From Corynebacterium tapiri (GTDB lineage: Bacteria > Actinomycetota > Actinomycetes > Mycobacteriales > Mycobacteriaceae), in contig NZ_VDHJ01000008.1 of assembly GCF_006334925.1 (NCBI RefSeq), positions 114,664 through 178,663 on the forward strand: a DNA stretch of 64,000 bases, given 5' to 3'. The notes beneath the pieces were generated by a model that did no database searches, was not told the origin of the DNA, and was given only the letters and a program-made list of their open reading frames with translations. Position 1 is the first letter of the stretch. Every line of letters starts with the position of its first letter. Shown piece by piece: positions 39,236-48,087 of this stretch. Made by a program: the position numbers and the translations under genes.

Positions 39236-40507
39236 TTAGGCCTCCAGCTTTTCCAGTGCGGCCAGCAAGGCGCAGGTGGTAAAGCCCTTCATGGCCTGCT
39301 CGAGCTCATTGATGGGCGGCATCGAAGGGGCAAGGCGCAGGTTGCGGTCGTTGGGATCGTCGTGAAGCGGGAAGGATGAGCCTGCTTCGGTGAGCTTGAT
39401 TCCGGCCTCGCGCGCGAGCTCCACAACGCGGGCAGCGGTTCCATCGATGAGGTCCACCGAGATGAAGTAGCCACCCTCCGGAGTGGTCCAGCGAGCGATG
39501 TCGTATTCACCCAGGTTGGACTCGAGGATGTCCAGCACCCGACGGAACTTCGGCGCCAGCAGGCTGGCGTGCTTACGCATAACCACGCGCACCCCCTCGG
39601 CGTCGTGGAAGAAGCGCGCATGCGCGAGCTGGTTGACCTTGTTGGGCCCGATTCCGCGCACACCCGCGATTGCGAGGTACCAGGCGAGGTTGGCCTCGGA
39701 GGAGGCGAAGAAGCTCACGCCAGCACCCGCATGGGTAATCTTCGAGGTCGACGCCATGTGCCAGAAGCGGTTCGGGTTACCGGCCTGCTCGGCGAGCTCA
39801 AGGACGTTGATGGGGGTCGGGAAAGACTCGCTCAGCGTATGGACGGCGTAGGCGTTATCCCAGATGATGCGGAAGTCCGGGGCCGCGGTCTCCATCTCGG
39901 CCAAGCCACGAGCGATGTCTGCAGACACGGATTGGCCGGTGGGGTTGGCAAACATCGGCACGACCCACATGCCCTTGACCTGGGGATCCTTGACTGCCTC
40001 GCGAATGGCGTTGAGGTCCGGGCCGTCTTCGAGCCACGGCACGGTGATCATCTCAAAGCCAAACTTCTCCGTGATGGTGAAGTGCCGGTCATACCCCGGC
40101 ACCGGGCAGATCCATTTGACCTTCTCCTCTGCGGACCACGGGCGCTCGGAGTCGTTCGTTCCCCAGATGTACGAGGCGGAGATGAGGTCGAACATGATGT
40201 TCAGCGAGGAAGCATCCCCGGCCACGATCTGCTCCAGCTTGATCCCGAGCAGGTCCGCCCAGATCTGGCGGATGTCCGTGATGCCCTTGAGGTTGCCGTA
40301 GTTGCGCACGTCGGCACCACTGGCGTCCTTAATGTCGCCTTCCCCCGGCAGGCTCAGCAGCTCGTGAGAAACATCCAGTTGCTCGGACGAGGGCTTACCG
40401 CGGGTGAGATCCAGGTTGAGGTTCGAGGCCTTGAGTTCCTCGTAATCCTGCCGTACGCGAGCCAGCAGCTCCGCGCGCTGATCAGCGTCCAAATCCAGCA
40501 GCGACAT
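39236..40507 (-). CDS. aspT: Aspartate aminotransferase AspT (MocR-like type I)
   Basis: 423 aa from ATG 40507 with AGGAGG (40524-40519) upstream. PLP enzyme interconverting aspartate/oxaloacetate with glutamate/2-oxoglutarate, the main aspartate source for lysine synthesis. Substrate-binding and PLP motifs: LTRGKPSSEQL, VPMFANPTGQSV, IWDNAYAVHTL, and the Schiff-base Lys in MASTSKITHAGAGV. Followed directly by the SUFU-like gene. Confidence 0.9.
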   Translation of the reverse strand: MSLLDLDADQRAELLARVRQDYEELKASNLNLDLTRGKPSSEQLDVSHELLSLPGEGDIKDASGADVRNYGNLKGITDIRQIWADLLGIKLEQIVAGDASSLNIMFDLISASYIWGTNDSERPWSAEEKVKWICPVPGYDRHFTITEKFGFEMITVPWLEDGPDLNAIREAVKDPQVKGMWVVPMFANPTGQSVSADIARGLAEMETAAPDFRIIWDNAYAVHTLSESFPTPINVLELAEQAGNPNRFWHMASTSKITHAGAGVSFFASSEANLAWYLAIAGVRGIGPNKVNQLAHARFFHDAEGVRVVMRKHASLLAPKFRRVLDILESNLGEYDIARWTTPEGGYFISVDLIDGTAARVVELAREAGIKLTEAGSSFPLHDDPNDRNLRLAPSMPPINELEQAMKGFTTCALLAALEKLEA

Positions 40508-40601
40508 TACGCTTCGCACCTCCTGCGAGGGTGGGGTCAGGGTATGAATCCCTTTCAGCCTACCGCGTCACCGCTGGGCTCCCCCTGCAAGAAAACTAAG
40601 G

Positions 40602-40688
40602 GGACCTCACGCACCCGCCAGAGCCCGCTGACCCTTGCTGCATTCCTGCCCTGGGGGAGTTCACGAGATGGACGCCGCATGAGGTCCT
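40602..40688 (-). ncRNA. ffs: 4.5S (SRP) RNA, small bacterial type
   Basis: Minus-strand transcript beginning GGACCTCATGCGG and ending CGCACGTGAGGTCC-like sequence, whose ends pair (plus-strand GGACCTCAC 40602-40610 with GAGGTCC 40681-40687). The apical loop contains GGCAGGAATGCAGCAAGGGT, matching the conserved SRP domain IV region that binds Ffh. Exact ends are approximate. A good promoter lies just upstream (40696-40724). Confidence 0.88.
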
Positions 40689-40695
40689 GGCGGTC

Positions 40696-40724
40696 AGTCT
40701 ATCCAGTCAGCAGGCGCACGCCAA
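40696..40724 (-). promoter_or_regulatory. ffs promoter
   Basis: Minus strand: -35 TTGGCG (40724-40719), 17-bp spacer, -10 TAGACT (40701-40696), predicting a start near 40689, right at the 5' end of the SRP RNA. Confidence 0.65.
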
Positions 40725-40806
40725 ACCCACGTCCACCCATTCCTCCCTAAGCACTCCTGACCAGCGATTTTGTTGGATGAGGGGTTATCCACTAATGTTT
40801 GTCCAC

Positions 40807-40895
40807 GGAGGATTCGACTAGCGGCCTATGTCACACGCCTGGAACGCGTGCGGGAGTCACATCCCTCAGGGGTTCAAATCCCCTATCCTCCGCCA
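40807..40895 (+). tRNA. tRNA-Ser (GGA)
   Basis: Acceptor GGAGGAT pairs with ATCCTCC; the anticodon loop CTGGAAC between ACGC/GCGT gives anticodon GGA. A long variable arm (GGGAGTCACATCCC) is typical of class II tRNA-Ser. CCA is encoded. Confidence 0.95.
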
Positions 40896-40898
40896 ACG

Positions 40899-40950
40899 AG
40901 CAGCGGCTCGGTTTTCGTCCGAAAGGATAAAGACCGGGCCGCTGCTTTTT
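40899..40950 (+). terminator. Terminator of tRNA-Ser(GGA)
   Basis: AGCAGCGGC (40899-40907) pairs with GCCGCTGCT (40938-40946), extended by TCGG/CCGG with one mismatch, followed by a T-run. Confidence 0.8.
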
Positions 40951-40984
40951 ACTTTTGGGCGCTTAGCCAAGCCGCCCAGGAGAT

Positions 40985-41896
40985 TTAAGGCCGAAACGTC
41001 CAGGGGTCGCGGGACAAGTGCGCGGGATCGAACACCTCGCGCAGCTGCGCCAGCGTGTGCGCCTCCGGATAGCCCAGGGACTGACAGATCAGCGCCGGGA
41101 CGTCGACGCCTTGCTGTTGAAGTTCGCGGAGGGTGACCGCACCGTCGCGCTTGGCCAGGCGCTTGCCCTCCGGCCCCAGGACCAAAGGAACATGGACGTA
41201 CTCGGGCACGGGGTAACCCAGCAGCTGCGCCAGATAGGCCTGCCGGGGCGCGGAACTTAACAGGTCATCCCCGCGCACGACCTGATCAATCCCAGCGTCG
41301 CCGTCGTCGATCACCACGACAAAGTTGTAGGCGAAGTCGCCCGCCTGGCCGATGTTTCCTCCGCGTTGGAGCACAAAGTCGTCGATAGGCGCCTCAAACT
41401 CACCGGCGTAGTAGTCAAGGATGCGGTGCACCGGGGCGTCTACACGCAAGCGCAGCGACGGCGCCCTCCCCTGAGCCGCCACCTCCGCGCGTCGCTGTTC
41501 GCGCTCGCTCTCACTTAGGCTCCGGCAGGTTCCGGGGTAGGAACCGGGGGCGGAGTGGGGCGCACTGGCGGCCTGCTGGATGTCGCGGCGGGTGCAGTAG
41601 CACTCGTAGGTCAGGCCGCGGGCAGAAAGCTCGTCGAGCACTGCGTGATAGCGATCGAAACGCTGGGATTGGTAGACAACCTCACCGTCGAAATCCAGGC
41701 CGATCGACTGCAGGTCCTCGATCTGCCGGTGGGCGGAGTCGAGAGAGGAGCGCCCGGAGTCGATGTCCTCGACCCGCAGATAGAAGTCCCTGCCTGTGGT
41801 GCGGGCGAAAAGCCACGCCAGCGCGGCGGTCCGGAGGTTGCCTAGGTGCAAGTCTCCGCTTGGCGACGGCGCATAGCGCCCTGCAGGTCCAGTCAT
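40985..41896 (-). CDS. gluQ: Glutamyl-Q tRNA(Asp) synthetase
   Basis: 303 aa from ATG 41896. A truncated glutamyl-tRNA synthetase lacking the anticodon-binding half, which glutamylates queuosine at position 34 of tRNA-Asp. HIGH motif equivalent [13 protein letters not shown], zinc-site cysteines YECYC and GTC, KMSKS-like motif [16 protein letters not shown] box lies 8 nt upstream of the start, suggesting a leaderless mRNA. Divergent from the queuosine precursor transporter. Confidence 0.88.
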   Translation of the reverse strand: MTGPAGRYAPSPSGDLHLGNLRTAALAWLFARTTGRDFYLRVEDIDSGRSSLDSAHRQIEDLQSIGLDFDGEVVYQSQRFDRYHAVLDELSARGLTYECYCTRRDIQQAASAPHSAPGSYPGTCRSLSESEREQRRAEVAAQGRAPSLRLRVDAPVHRILDYYAGEFEAPIDDFVLQRGGNIGQAGDFAYNFVVVIDDGDAGIDQVVRGDDLLSSAPRQAYLAQLLGYPVPEYVHVPLVLGPEGKRLAKRDGAVTLRELQQQGVDVPALICQSLGYPEAHTLAQLREVFDPAHLSRDPWTFRP

Positions 41897-41904
41897 AGTT
41901 TTCC

Positions 41905-41914
41905 AGCCTAAAAT
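41905..41914. promoter_or_regulatory. Overlapping divergent -10 boxes of gluQ and yhhQ
   Basis: Plus-strand TAAAAT (41909-41914) lies 7 nt before ATG 41922; minus-strand TAGGCT (41910-41905) lies 8 nt before ATG 41896. The hexamers share two base pairs, so only one promoter can be opened at a time. Confidence 0.5.
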
Positions 41915-41921
41915 GTCGCTT

Positions 41922-42587
41922 ATGACTACCGCACCCCGCCACGTTCCTGTGGGCTCTGGCATCTACCCCGTCTTGGTGGCCATCAGCTCCGCTGTCTTTT
42001 TGGTATCCAACATCAACGCCTCGAAGGGAGTGGAGATTGGGCCGCTCGTTCTGGATGCGGCGTTCTTCCTCTTCCCCATCTCTTACATCGTCGGTGACGT
42101 CCTCGCCGAGGTCTATGGGTTCCGGGGTGCGCGACGGGCGATCTTTACGGCCTTTGGTATCACGCTGGCCGCCACGATCTGCTTCTACATCGGCATCTGG
42201 CTGCCGCCGGCCAGCTTCTATGAGAACCAGGCGGAGTTCGCGCTGATCCTAGGGCTCGTGCCGCAGATCGTGCTGGCCTCCCTGGCGGGGTACGCCGTGG
42301 GTCAGTTGCTGAATGCCTGGTCGCTGGTGGTGCTGAAGAAGCGCACCGGAGAGTCCTCCCTGTGGGTGCGCCTGATCGGCTCCACCGTGGTGGGCCAGTT
42401 CGGCGATACGCTGCTGTTCTGCGCGATCGCCGCCCCGGTCATCGGCATCACCACCATGGGGGACTTTGCCAACTACGTCATCGTTGGCTTCGTGTGGAAG
42501 ACCGCCCTGGAAGCCATGCTCCTCCCGGTCACCTACGCGGTTGTCCGGGCAGTCAAGCGCCGGGAGGGGTACCACCAGGCGGCTTAG
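41922..42587 (+). CDS. yhhQ: Queuosine precursor transporter (YhhQ/QPTR family)
   Basis: 221 aa with six to seven helices. The family signature includes [14 protein letters not shown] [25 protein letters not shown] and GQFGDTLLF. It imports queuine or preQ bases. ATG 41922 is chosen because TAAAAT is 7 nt upstream; ATG 41913 overlaps that box. The gene stands between gluQ and, 1 kb on, tgt, which together suggests queuosine salvage. Confidence 0.88.
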   Translation: MTTAPRHVPVGSGIYPVLVAISSAVFLVSNINASKGVEIGPLVLDAAFFLFPISYIVGDVLAEVYGFRGARRAIFTAFGITLAATICFYIGIWLPPASFYENQAEFALILGLVPQIVLASLAGYAVGQLLNAWSLVVLKKRTGESSLWVRLIGSTVVGQFGDTLLFCAIAAPVIGITTMGDFANYVIVGFVWKTALEAMLLPVTYAVVRAVKRREGYHQAA

Positions 42588-42599
42588 TGCTGCTGAGCT

Positions 42600-43460
42600 C
42601 TAGCGCTGGTGGGCAGCGATGAAGCCCAGTGCCTCACCCACCTGGGGGGCACCGTAGACGTTATGTAGAGCTTGGGCCCGGCTGACTTCAAAGGGGTTCA
42701 GCGGCATAGCGGCGGCAAGTGCCTGGTTCATTTCACCGGCGCCGGGGAACTTACCCTGGCCAAGTCCGATGCCCGTGCCCGCGGTCTCGGCGACAGTGCG
42801 CCAGTTGGCCTGCGGGTCGCACACCAAATCTCCCGCGTTGCAGATGTCCAGGGTGCGCGGGGTGAGCTCGCCGTAGCCCATGCCCGGCCCGAGGATGCCG
42901 TGGCCAGCCGGTGCGCCGGACTGGTTCGGGGTACCACCGCGGTGCGGGTTGGCTACGAAAACGCCGGCCTCGAACTTATCCGCCGAGATGGGCCCACGCC
43001 CGGCAGCGATTTCCGACGTTAGAGTCGCCGCGATATCCGCACCCATGGAGTAGCCCACGATGCTGAACTTGGTGTTGGGGCAAGCCTGCGCGCGCTCAGC
43101 CATGATGCCAGCCACCACGTGGCGTGCAGAGTTCGAGGCCGAATCGTAGGAGTCGTTGAGGAAGGGGGTGGCGTCGTAATTCGCGGTGATCACCGAGGTG
43201 TCACTGAGCATCTGGGGCGCCATGGACACAACCTGCGGGGCCACCCAGCCGATGCCCACGTTGGACTGCAGGACCTGGGCGCTGCTCAAGCCTCCGGGAA
43301 CGTTGATGAGGGTATGCGCCGTGCAGTTGCCCTGGGGGCCAAGGTCGACCGTCGCCAAGCCAAGAGAGGACTGTTGCGCCATCGCGGGCGTATTCACGGC
43401 GGAAGCAACACAGGCAAAAGCAGCACACACGGTGGCTGCGATCTTTGAAGACAAGGACAC
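42600..43460 (-). CDS. Secreted cutinase-family esterase
   Basis: 286 aa from GTG 43460, with AAGGAG 9 nt upstream; residues ~1-28 are a Sec signal peptide ending AMAQQ. The serine-hydrolase elbow is GYSMG, with Asp in GDLVCDP and His in ALHNVYG, the cutinase triad; four cysteines (CTAHT, CPNTK, CNAG, CDP) would form two disulfides. The family hydrolyses polyesters, triacylglycerols or mycolate esters outside the cell. The longer frame to 43679 is not plausible. Confidence 0.85.
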   Translation of the reverse strand: MSLSSKIAATVCAAFACVASAVNTPAMAQQSSLGLATVDLGPQGNCTAHTLINVPGGLSSAQVLQSNVGIGWVAPQVVSMAPQMLSDTSVITANYDATPFLNDSYDSASNSARHVVAGIMAERAQACPNTKFSIVGYSMGADIAATLTSEIAAGRGPISADKFEAGVFVANPHRGGTPNQSGAPAGHGILGPGMGYGELTPRTLDICNAGDLVCDPQANWRTVAETAGTGIGLGQGKFPGAGEMNQALAAAMPLNPFEVSRAQALHNVYGAPQVGEALGFIAAHQR

Positions 43461-43584
43461 GGCGGCAGGCTCCTTGAGGAGAGGTCGACAATCTACTCGG
43501 TGCACTTCTTTAAGCAAATGCACATATTCCTGGCATACATTAGTACGCCTCCATGACATTTGTGCAGCGTGGCGCCGAAACCCT

Positions 43585-44856
43585 TTATTTTCCTTCCGGG
43601 GCCCGCCCGCCATTGGCGTAGTAGCGCCCCAGAAATTCGGCGCGGTACTCCTCAAAACGCCCCTCGGCGATAGAGGCACGGATGTTATCCACCAGCGTCA
43701 CCATGAAGGCCACGTTGTGAATCGTGCACAGCGTGCCAGCCAGGAACTCCTTGGCCTTGAGCAGGTGGTGAAGGTAAGCACGCGAGTAGTTTTCGGAGAC
43801 GTATCCCCCAAACTCCTCATCCACTCCGCGGAAATCGCGCTTGAAGCGAGATGCCACCAGGTTCATACGCCCGTCGAGTGTGTACACCCCGCCGCGGCGG
43901 GCCAGGCGGGTCGGCGCCACGCAGTCGAAGGTGTCTGCACCTGCGGCGACGGCGGTAAACAGGTCGTCCGGCTCCGAGATGCCCAGCAAATGACGCGGCT
44001 TCTCAGCGGGCAGCTCATCGCATACCCAGCCCACGATCGTGCCCAGGTTGCTCTTCTCCATCGCCCCGCCGATGCCGAAGCCTCCGAAGCCGCGCATCCC
44101 CTTCTCTTGCGCTTGCTCGGACATCTCGACCAGCTGGCGAGCTGCCAGCCGGCGCAGGTCCTCGTAGTTGGCGCCTTGTACCACGCCCCATAGGGATTGC
44201 TTGGGGCGATGCGTGCGCTCTTGGGTCAGGCGGTTGTGCTCCACCAGGCAGCGCTGCGCCCAGCGACGGGTCCGCTCGACGGACTCCTCCTGGTAGGCAC
44301 GCGTGTCCACGAGCGTGGTCAGCTCGTCGAAGGCGAACATGATGTCCGCGCCCAGCCCATGCTGGATCTGCATGCTCACCTCGGGGGTGAAGCGGTGCTT
44401 GGACCCGTCGATGACAGAGCGGAAGTCCACCCCGTCCTCGTCCACCTTGGCCAGGCGTTCCTTGTCCTTGGCCTTGATGTCCTCGGGGTTGAGCTTGGCG
44501 GTGTCCATCGCCAGCACCTTCCGGAAGCCCGCGCCCAGGCTCATCACCTGAAAGCCGCCCGAATCGGTGTAGGTGGGGCCGTGCCAGTTTTCAAATGCGG
44601 CCACTCCCCCAGCCTCATCGACGATGTCATGCCCCGGCTGCAGGTAGAGGTGATACGCGTTGGACAGAATCGCCTGCGCGCCGGTCGAGCGGATCTGCTC
44701 CGGGGTCAGCGTCTTCACTGTCGCCTTGGTGGCCACCGGAATGAACGCCGGGGTCTGAATATCCCCATGCGGGGTGTGAATCGTGCCCGTGCGCCCATGG
44801 CGCCCCACGCCAGCATCGGAGATCTCGGTGCCGAGGCTGAAACTCACATCATCCAT
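43585..44856 (-). CDS. tgt: tRNA-guanine transglycosylase, zinc-cysteine-less variant
   Basis: 423 aa. The catalytic Asp residues are in DSGGFQVMS and FDCVAPTR. Where bacterial TGT has CxCxxC zinc ligands before NYSRAYLHHL, this protein reads EEFGGYVSE: all three Cys are lost while the His of CTIHN remains. The base-recognition loop usually GGLAVGE reads GGFGIGG, so the Glu that tunes preQ1 binding is missing. It could accept another base such as queuine; that is inference. Three nt after the MMPL gene stop would be upstream on the other side, so the two form an operon (MMPL first). Confidence 0.85.
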   Translation of the reverse strand: MDDVSFSLGTEISDAGVGRHGRTGTIHTPHGDIQTPAFIPVATKATVKTLTPEQIRSTGAQAILSNAYHLYLQPGHDIVDEAGGVAAFENWHGPTYTDSGGFQVMSLGAGFRKVLAMDTAKLNPEDIKAKDKERLAKVDEDGVDFRSVIDGSKHRFTPEVSMQIQHGLGADIMFAFDELTTLVDTRAYQEESVERTRRWAQRCLVEHNRLTQERTHRPKQSLWGVVQGANYEDLRRLAARQLVEMSEQAQEKGMRGFGGFGIGGAMEKSNLGTIVGWVCDELPAEKPRHLLGISEPDDLFTAVAAGADTFDCVAPTRLARRGGVYTLDGRMNLVASRFKRDFRGVDEEFGGYVSENYSRAYLHHLLKAKEFLAGTLCTIHNVAFMVTLVDNIRASIAEGRFEEYRAEFLGRYYANGGRAPEGK

Positions 44857-44859
44857 GTT

Positions 44860-47289
44860 CTAGTCCTTCTTGGGGGCGCTTGTCGACGCCCGGGTTGATC
44901 CAGATTGCTCAAAGCGCTCCTCCAGCTTGGTGCCCTCGATGTCGATGGCCGGCAGGAGCTTGTCCATCCAGCGCGGCATCCACCAGGTTGCGCGTCCCAG
45001 CAGGAACATTGCGGCGGGGACGAGTGCCATGCGGATGAAGAAGGCGTCGAAAAGCACACCCAGACCCAGCGCAAAGCCGAAGATCTGAATGAAGGGCAGC
45101 GGCTGATTAATAAATGCCACGAACACCGCGATCATGATGATCGCCGCGGCGGTGACCACACGAGCGGCCCGCGAGAAGCCCACGATCACGGACTCCTCGA
45201 CGGCGTTGTAGACCGAGTCCCTGCGCGAGCGCCCTCCTCCTCGCACAAAGTGCTCGCGCATGCGGGTGACCAGGAATACCTGGTAGTCCATGGCCAGGCC
45301 GAAGGTCACGCCGATCAGGAAGATCGGCATGAAGGAAATCAGCGGCGCCGGGGTGGGCACCAGGCCCCACAGGCCCTCCTGCCAGACCAGGACGGTGAGG
45401 CCAAAGGCGGCGCCGACGGACAGGAGGAAGCCCAGGCCGGCGACGATCGGAACCATGATGGAGCGGAAGACAATCAGCAGCAGGACGATGGCCAGGCCCA
45501 CCACGACGCCCAGGTACAGCGGCATCGCCCCGGCAAGGCGCTCGGTGATGTCCATCTGCACCGCTGTCAGGCCGGTCAGACCGATGGAGGCGCCGGTGGC
45601 GTCTGAGATCTGCTGTCCGAGCGAACGCAGAGAGTGCGCCGTCTCCACGGTCTGCTGGTCCGCCGGGCCCGAGCGGGGCCACACAGCGATCTGCGCTGCC
45701 GTGCCGTCCTCGCTCTGGGCGATGAGCTGGGCATGCTTCACATCCACCAGCGAGTTGACCTGCCCCACCGTGTACAGGAACGAGGAGGTCTGGGCCGCCT
45801 CCTGGGGCGAGATGGTGGACTCCGGACGCGACGTCTGGGCGTCGATGAGCGGGGCCAGGGCCGGGGACTCGGGATTCGCATTCTCGGCGTTAACAATCAT
45901 CAGCAGGGGCGCGTTGATGCCCTCGCCGAAGCCCTTTGCCATCAGCTCAGCCGATTGGCGCTGGGTGGTGTCGTAGTTGCTGGTCATGTCCGAGGGCAAG
46001 GCCATCTCCAGTTTGGACACCGGAAGCGTCATCACCCCGAGGCTCAAAATCACCACGGCGATGACCAGGCCCGGAACACGGTGCACAAACTTCACCCAGC
46101 GCGCGCCCATGGTCTCTGGCATGCGGCGACGCTTGCCACGGCCACGGCGATTTCCGGCCACTCCGGGGACTCGGCCCGCAAAGGCCTTGGATCCGAATAG
46201 ACCCAGCAATGCCGGGGTCAGCGTCAGGGCGACGAGCACGGCGATCAACACGGTGACCGCGGCGGCCAGGCCCATCCAGGTGAGGAACTCGATGTTGGCG
46301 ATCACCAACGCCGCCAGCGCCACAAACACCGTGGCGCCCGCGAACACCACGGACGATCCGGCGGTGCCGGTGGCCAAGCCGGCTGCCTCGGGGCCACTGA
46401 GCCGCTGCCTTTCTGCGCGGTAGCGCGAGAGGATGAACAGCGAGTAGTCGATACCCACGGCCAGGCCGATCATCACTGCAAGGACCGGGGTCGTGTCGTT
46501 GAGCTCCACCCAGTGGGTGGCGGTAAACAGCAGCGCCATTCCCAGGCCCACACCCACCACGGCGGTGACCACGGGCATTACGGCGGCGGCCAAGGAGCCA
46601 AAAGTGATCACCAGGACCACGAAGGCGATCGCCAGACCGATGATCTCACTGGTGGAGTTGACTACGATCGGATCGCCAAATCCGGGGCCGCCGGCCTCGA
46701 CCCGCAGGCCTTGATCGCGCCCGATCTGCAGGGCCTCGTTGATGACGTCGCGCTGCTCCTGCGTGACTGCCTGGGCGCTTTCCACGTCGATGGTGAAGGT
46801 GGTGTACGCAATCGTGCCGTCCTCGGACACCATCGACAGGTTTTGCGCATCATTGCGGGCTGTTTCCTCTGGCAGCCCCATGCTGGTCTCCTGGTCAAAG
46901 ACCATCCGCTGCAACTCGGGAGAGATCTTGAGTGGGTTGCCAAAGCGCTCGGTGTCCCTGATCTCGGTGAGGTTGTCCTCGACATGTCCGACGACCTGAT
47001 CGATCGCGGCTGAACTCTGCGGCGTGTTCAGGGTCTGCCCCTCTGGGGCCTCGAACACGAGGTTGACCGTGGCCGCATTGACGGTTTCCCCCGCACCGGG
47101 GAACTTTTCATCCAGCTGCGAGATGGCGTCGATCGATGGGGTACCACTGATGGCGAACTCGCTGGTAAAGGGCTTCATCAAGGTGGCGGCCGCGCCGCCT
47201 ACTCCACCCAGAATGATGACCCACGCGATGATGACCTTCCACTTGTTCAGGAAGGACCACGATCCCAATCGATAGAGAAGTTCAGCCAC
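44860..47289 (-). CDS. MMPL/RND-family transporter (CmpL-like)
   Basis: 809 aa with 12 helices in two halves, each preceded by a large periplasmic porter loop (about 40-190 and 440-560). The Asp-Tyr pair typical of MmpL proton relay is in GIDYSLFILSRYRAE and LAMDYQVFLVTRMRE. The C-terminal tail is short. Family members export lipids such as trehalose monomycolate or related glycolipids; which substrate is not readable. Transcribed just ahead of tgt, separated by 3 bp. Confidence 0.88.
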   Translation of the reverse strand: MAELLYRLGSWSFLNKWKVIIAWVIILGGVGGAAATLMKPFTSEFAISGTPSIDAISQLDEKFPGAGETVNAATVNLVFEAPEGQTLNTPQSSAAIDQVVGHVEDNLTEIRDTERFGNPLKISPELQRMVFDQETSMGLPEETARNDAQNLSMVSEDGTIAYTTFTIDVESAQAVTQEQRDVINEALQIGRDQGLRVEAGGPGFGDPIVVNSTSEIIGLAIAFVVLVITFGSLAAAVMPVVTAVVGVGLGMALLFTATHWVELNDTTPVLAVMIGLAVGIDYSLFILSRYRAERQRLSGPEAAGLATGTAGSSVVFAGATVFVALAALVIANIEFLTWMGLAAAVTVLIAVLVALTLTPALLGLFGSKAFAGRVPGVAGNRRGRGKRRRMPETMGARWVKFVHRVPGLVIAVVILSLGVMTLPVSKLEMALPSDMTSNYDTTQRQSAELMAKGFGEGINAPLLMIVNAENANPESPALAPLIDAQTSRPESTISPQEAAQTSSFLYTVGQVNSLVDVKHAQLIAQSEDGTAAQIAVWPRSGPADQQTVETAHSLRSLGQQISDATGASIGLTGLTAVQMDITERLAGAMPLYLGVVVGLAIVLLLIVFRSIMVPIVAGLGFLLSVGAAFGLTVLVWQEGLWGLVPTPAPLISFMPIFLIGVTFGLAMDYQVFLVTRMREHFVRGGGRSRRDSVYNAVEESVIVGFSRAARVVTAAAIIMIAVFVAFINQPLPFIQIFGFALGLGVLFDAFFIRMALVPAAMFLLGRATWWMPRWMDKLLPAIDIEGTKLEERFEQSGSTRASTSAPKKD

Positions 47290-47405
47290 GGAGGCGCTAC
47301 CCCTTTGCGGTAGTCGGCGGTCGGTTCATTTTTAAAGCAACCTAGTTGGCTCATCGAGTCTAAACGTTGCCCCTGGGCATTTGCTTAAGGCGGTGCAGAA
47401 CCGAA

Positions 47406-47441
47406 AAAGACCCGGCACCTACGAGAGGTAACCGGGTCTTT
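47406..47441 (-). terminator. Terminator of tRNA-Ser(CGA)
   Basis: AAAGACCCGG (47406-47415) pairs with CCGGGTCTTT (47432-47441); on the minus strand the right arm is followed by further T residues. Confidence 0.85.
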
Positions 47442-47450
47442 ATTCAAGAG

Positions 47451-47535
47451 CGGTGGCGGCGGGATTCGAACCCGCGGTGGTTTTACCCACATTCGCTTTC
47501 GAGGCGAACACCTTCGGCCGCTCGGACACGCCACC
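47451..47535 (-). tRNA. tRNA-Ser (CGA)
   Basis: Acceptor GGTGGCG/CGCCACC, anticodon stem TTCGC/GCGAA with loop CTCGAAA giving CGA, long variable arm, T-arm GGGTTCGAATCCC. CCA not encoded. Confidence 0.93.
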
Positions 47536-47580
47536 GCTAACCAAAGTAACGGAGCGCGCGCCCGGCGACCAAATCAGCCG

Positions 47581-47796
47581 CTACTTGTTGTCCTGGAACT
47601 TGCCGAGCAGCTTGTCGGCGCCTTCCTTGACAGCGTCCTTAGCGTTGTTCAGGGCGTCCTTGATGTCACCCTTGGTCTGGTCGGCCTTGCCCTCGTTCTT
47701 GAGGGAGTCGTTCTCGGTAGCCTCGCCGAAAACTTCCTTGGCCTTGCCACCCAGCTCGTCGCTCTTGGCGTTGAACTCGTCCTGAATGTCAGCCAT
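47581..47796 (-). CDS. CsbD family stress-response protein
   Basis: 71 aa, hydrophilic and Lys/Glu/Asp-rich (DELGGKAKEVFGEATENDSL), the CsbD fold. The family is induced under general stress in many bacteria; molecular role unknown. Two bases after the upstream small gene, with GAGGAG as ribosome site, so the two are cotranslated. Confidence 0.88.
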   Translation of the reverse strand: MADIQDEFNAKSDELGGKAKEVFGEATENDSLKNEGKADQTKGDIKDALNNAKDAVKEGADKLLGKFQDNK

Positions 47797-47798
47797 GT

Positions 47799-47957
47799 TT
47801 ACTGCTCCTCGTTGTTAGCGTCGTCGCCCTTGGGGGCGAACTTTTCCTGGGCCTTATCGATGCCCTCGTTAACCTTATCGTTGTTAACGAACTTCTCCTG
47901 CGCCTTATCCACACCAGTGGTGGCTGCTGCGTCCTTAGCCTTATCCATGATTCCCAT
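47799..47957 (-). CDS. MT0933-like small protein (antitoxin-family)
   Basis: 52 aa: MGIMDKAKDAAATTG then two copies of a DKAQEKF unit (VDKAQEKFVNNDKVNEG and IDKAQEKFAPKG). This composition matches the MT0933/Rv0909-type antitoxin family, but no toxin gene is adjacent, and in corynebacteria these are usually solitary. AGGAGG ribosome site. Operon with the CsbD gene. Confidence 0.7.
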   Translation of the reverse strand: MGIMDKAKDAAATTGVDKAQEKFVNNDKVNEGIDKAQEKFAPKGDDANNEEQ

Positions 47958-48012
47958 GAGTTAACCTCCTGCTAAATGCGATGCGTTTAACGTGCGGGTT
48001 CCACGCTAGACA

Positions 48013-48048
48013 CGGTGTGCGGGCTTCGCCACCTTCGGCGCCACACCG
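48013..48048. repeat. Inverted repeat downstream of tadA
   Basis: CGGTGTG (48013-48019) and CACACCG (48042-48048) with an inner GC-rich stem. Possible terminator for tadA, but without a T-run. Confidence 0.4.
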
Positions 48049-48087
48049 ATACCTAACTGTGATCCGGGTTGCAGCGCGGGCACAGCC

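Noticed and set aside
47799..47957. A toxin-antitoxin pair with the CsbD gene
   Set aside because: The small protein resembles an antitoxin family, but CsbD is a stress protein, not a toxin, and no toxin lies nearby.
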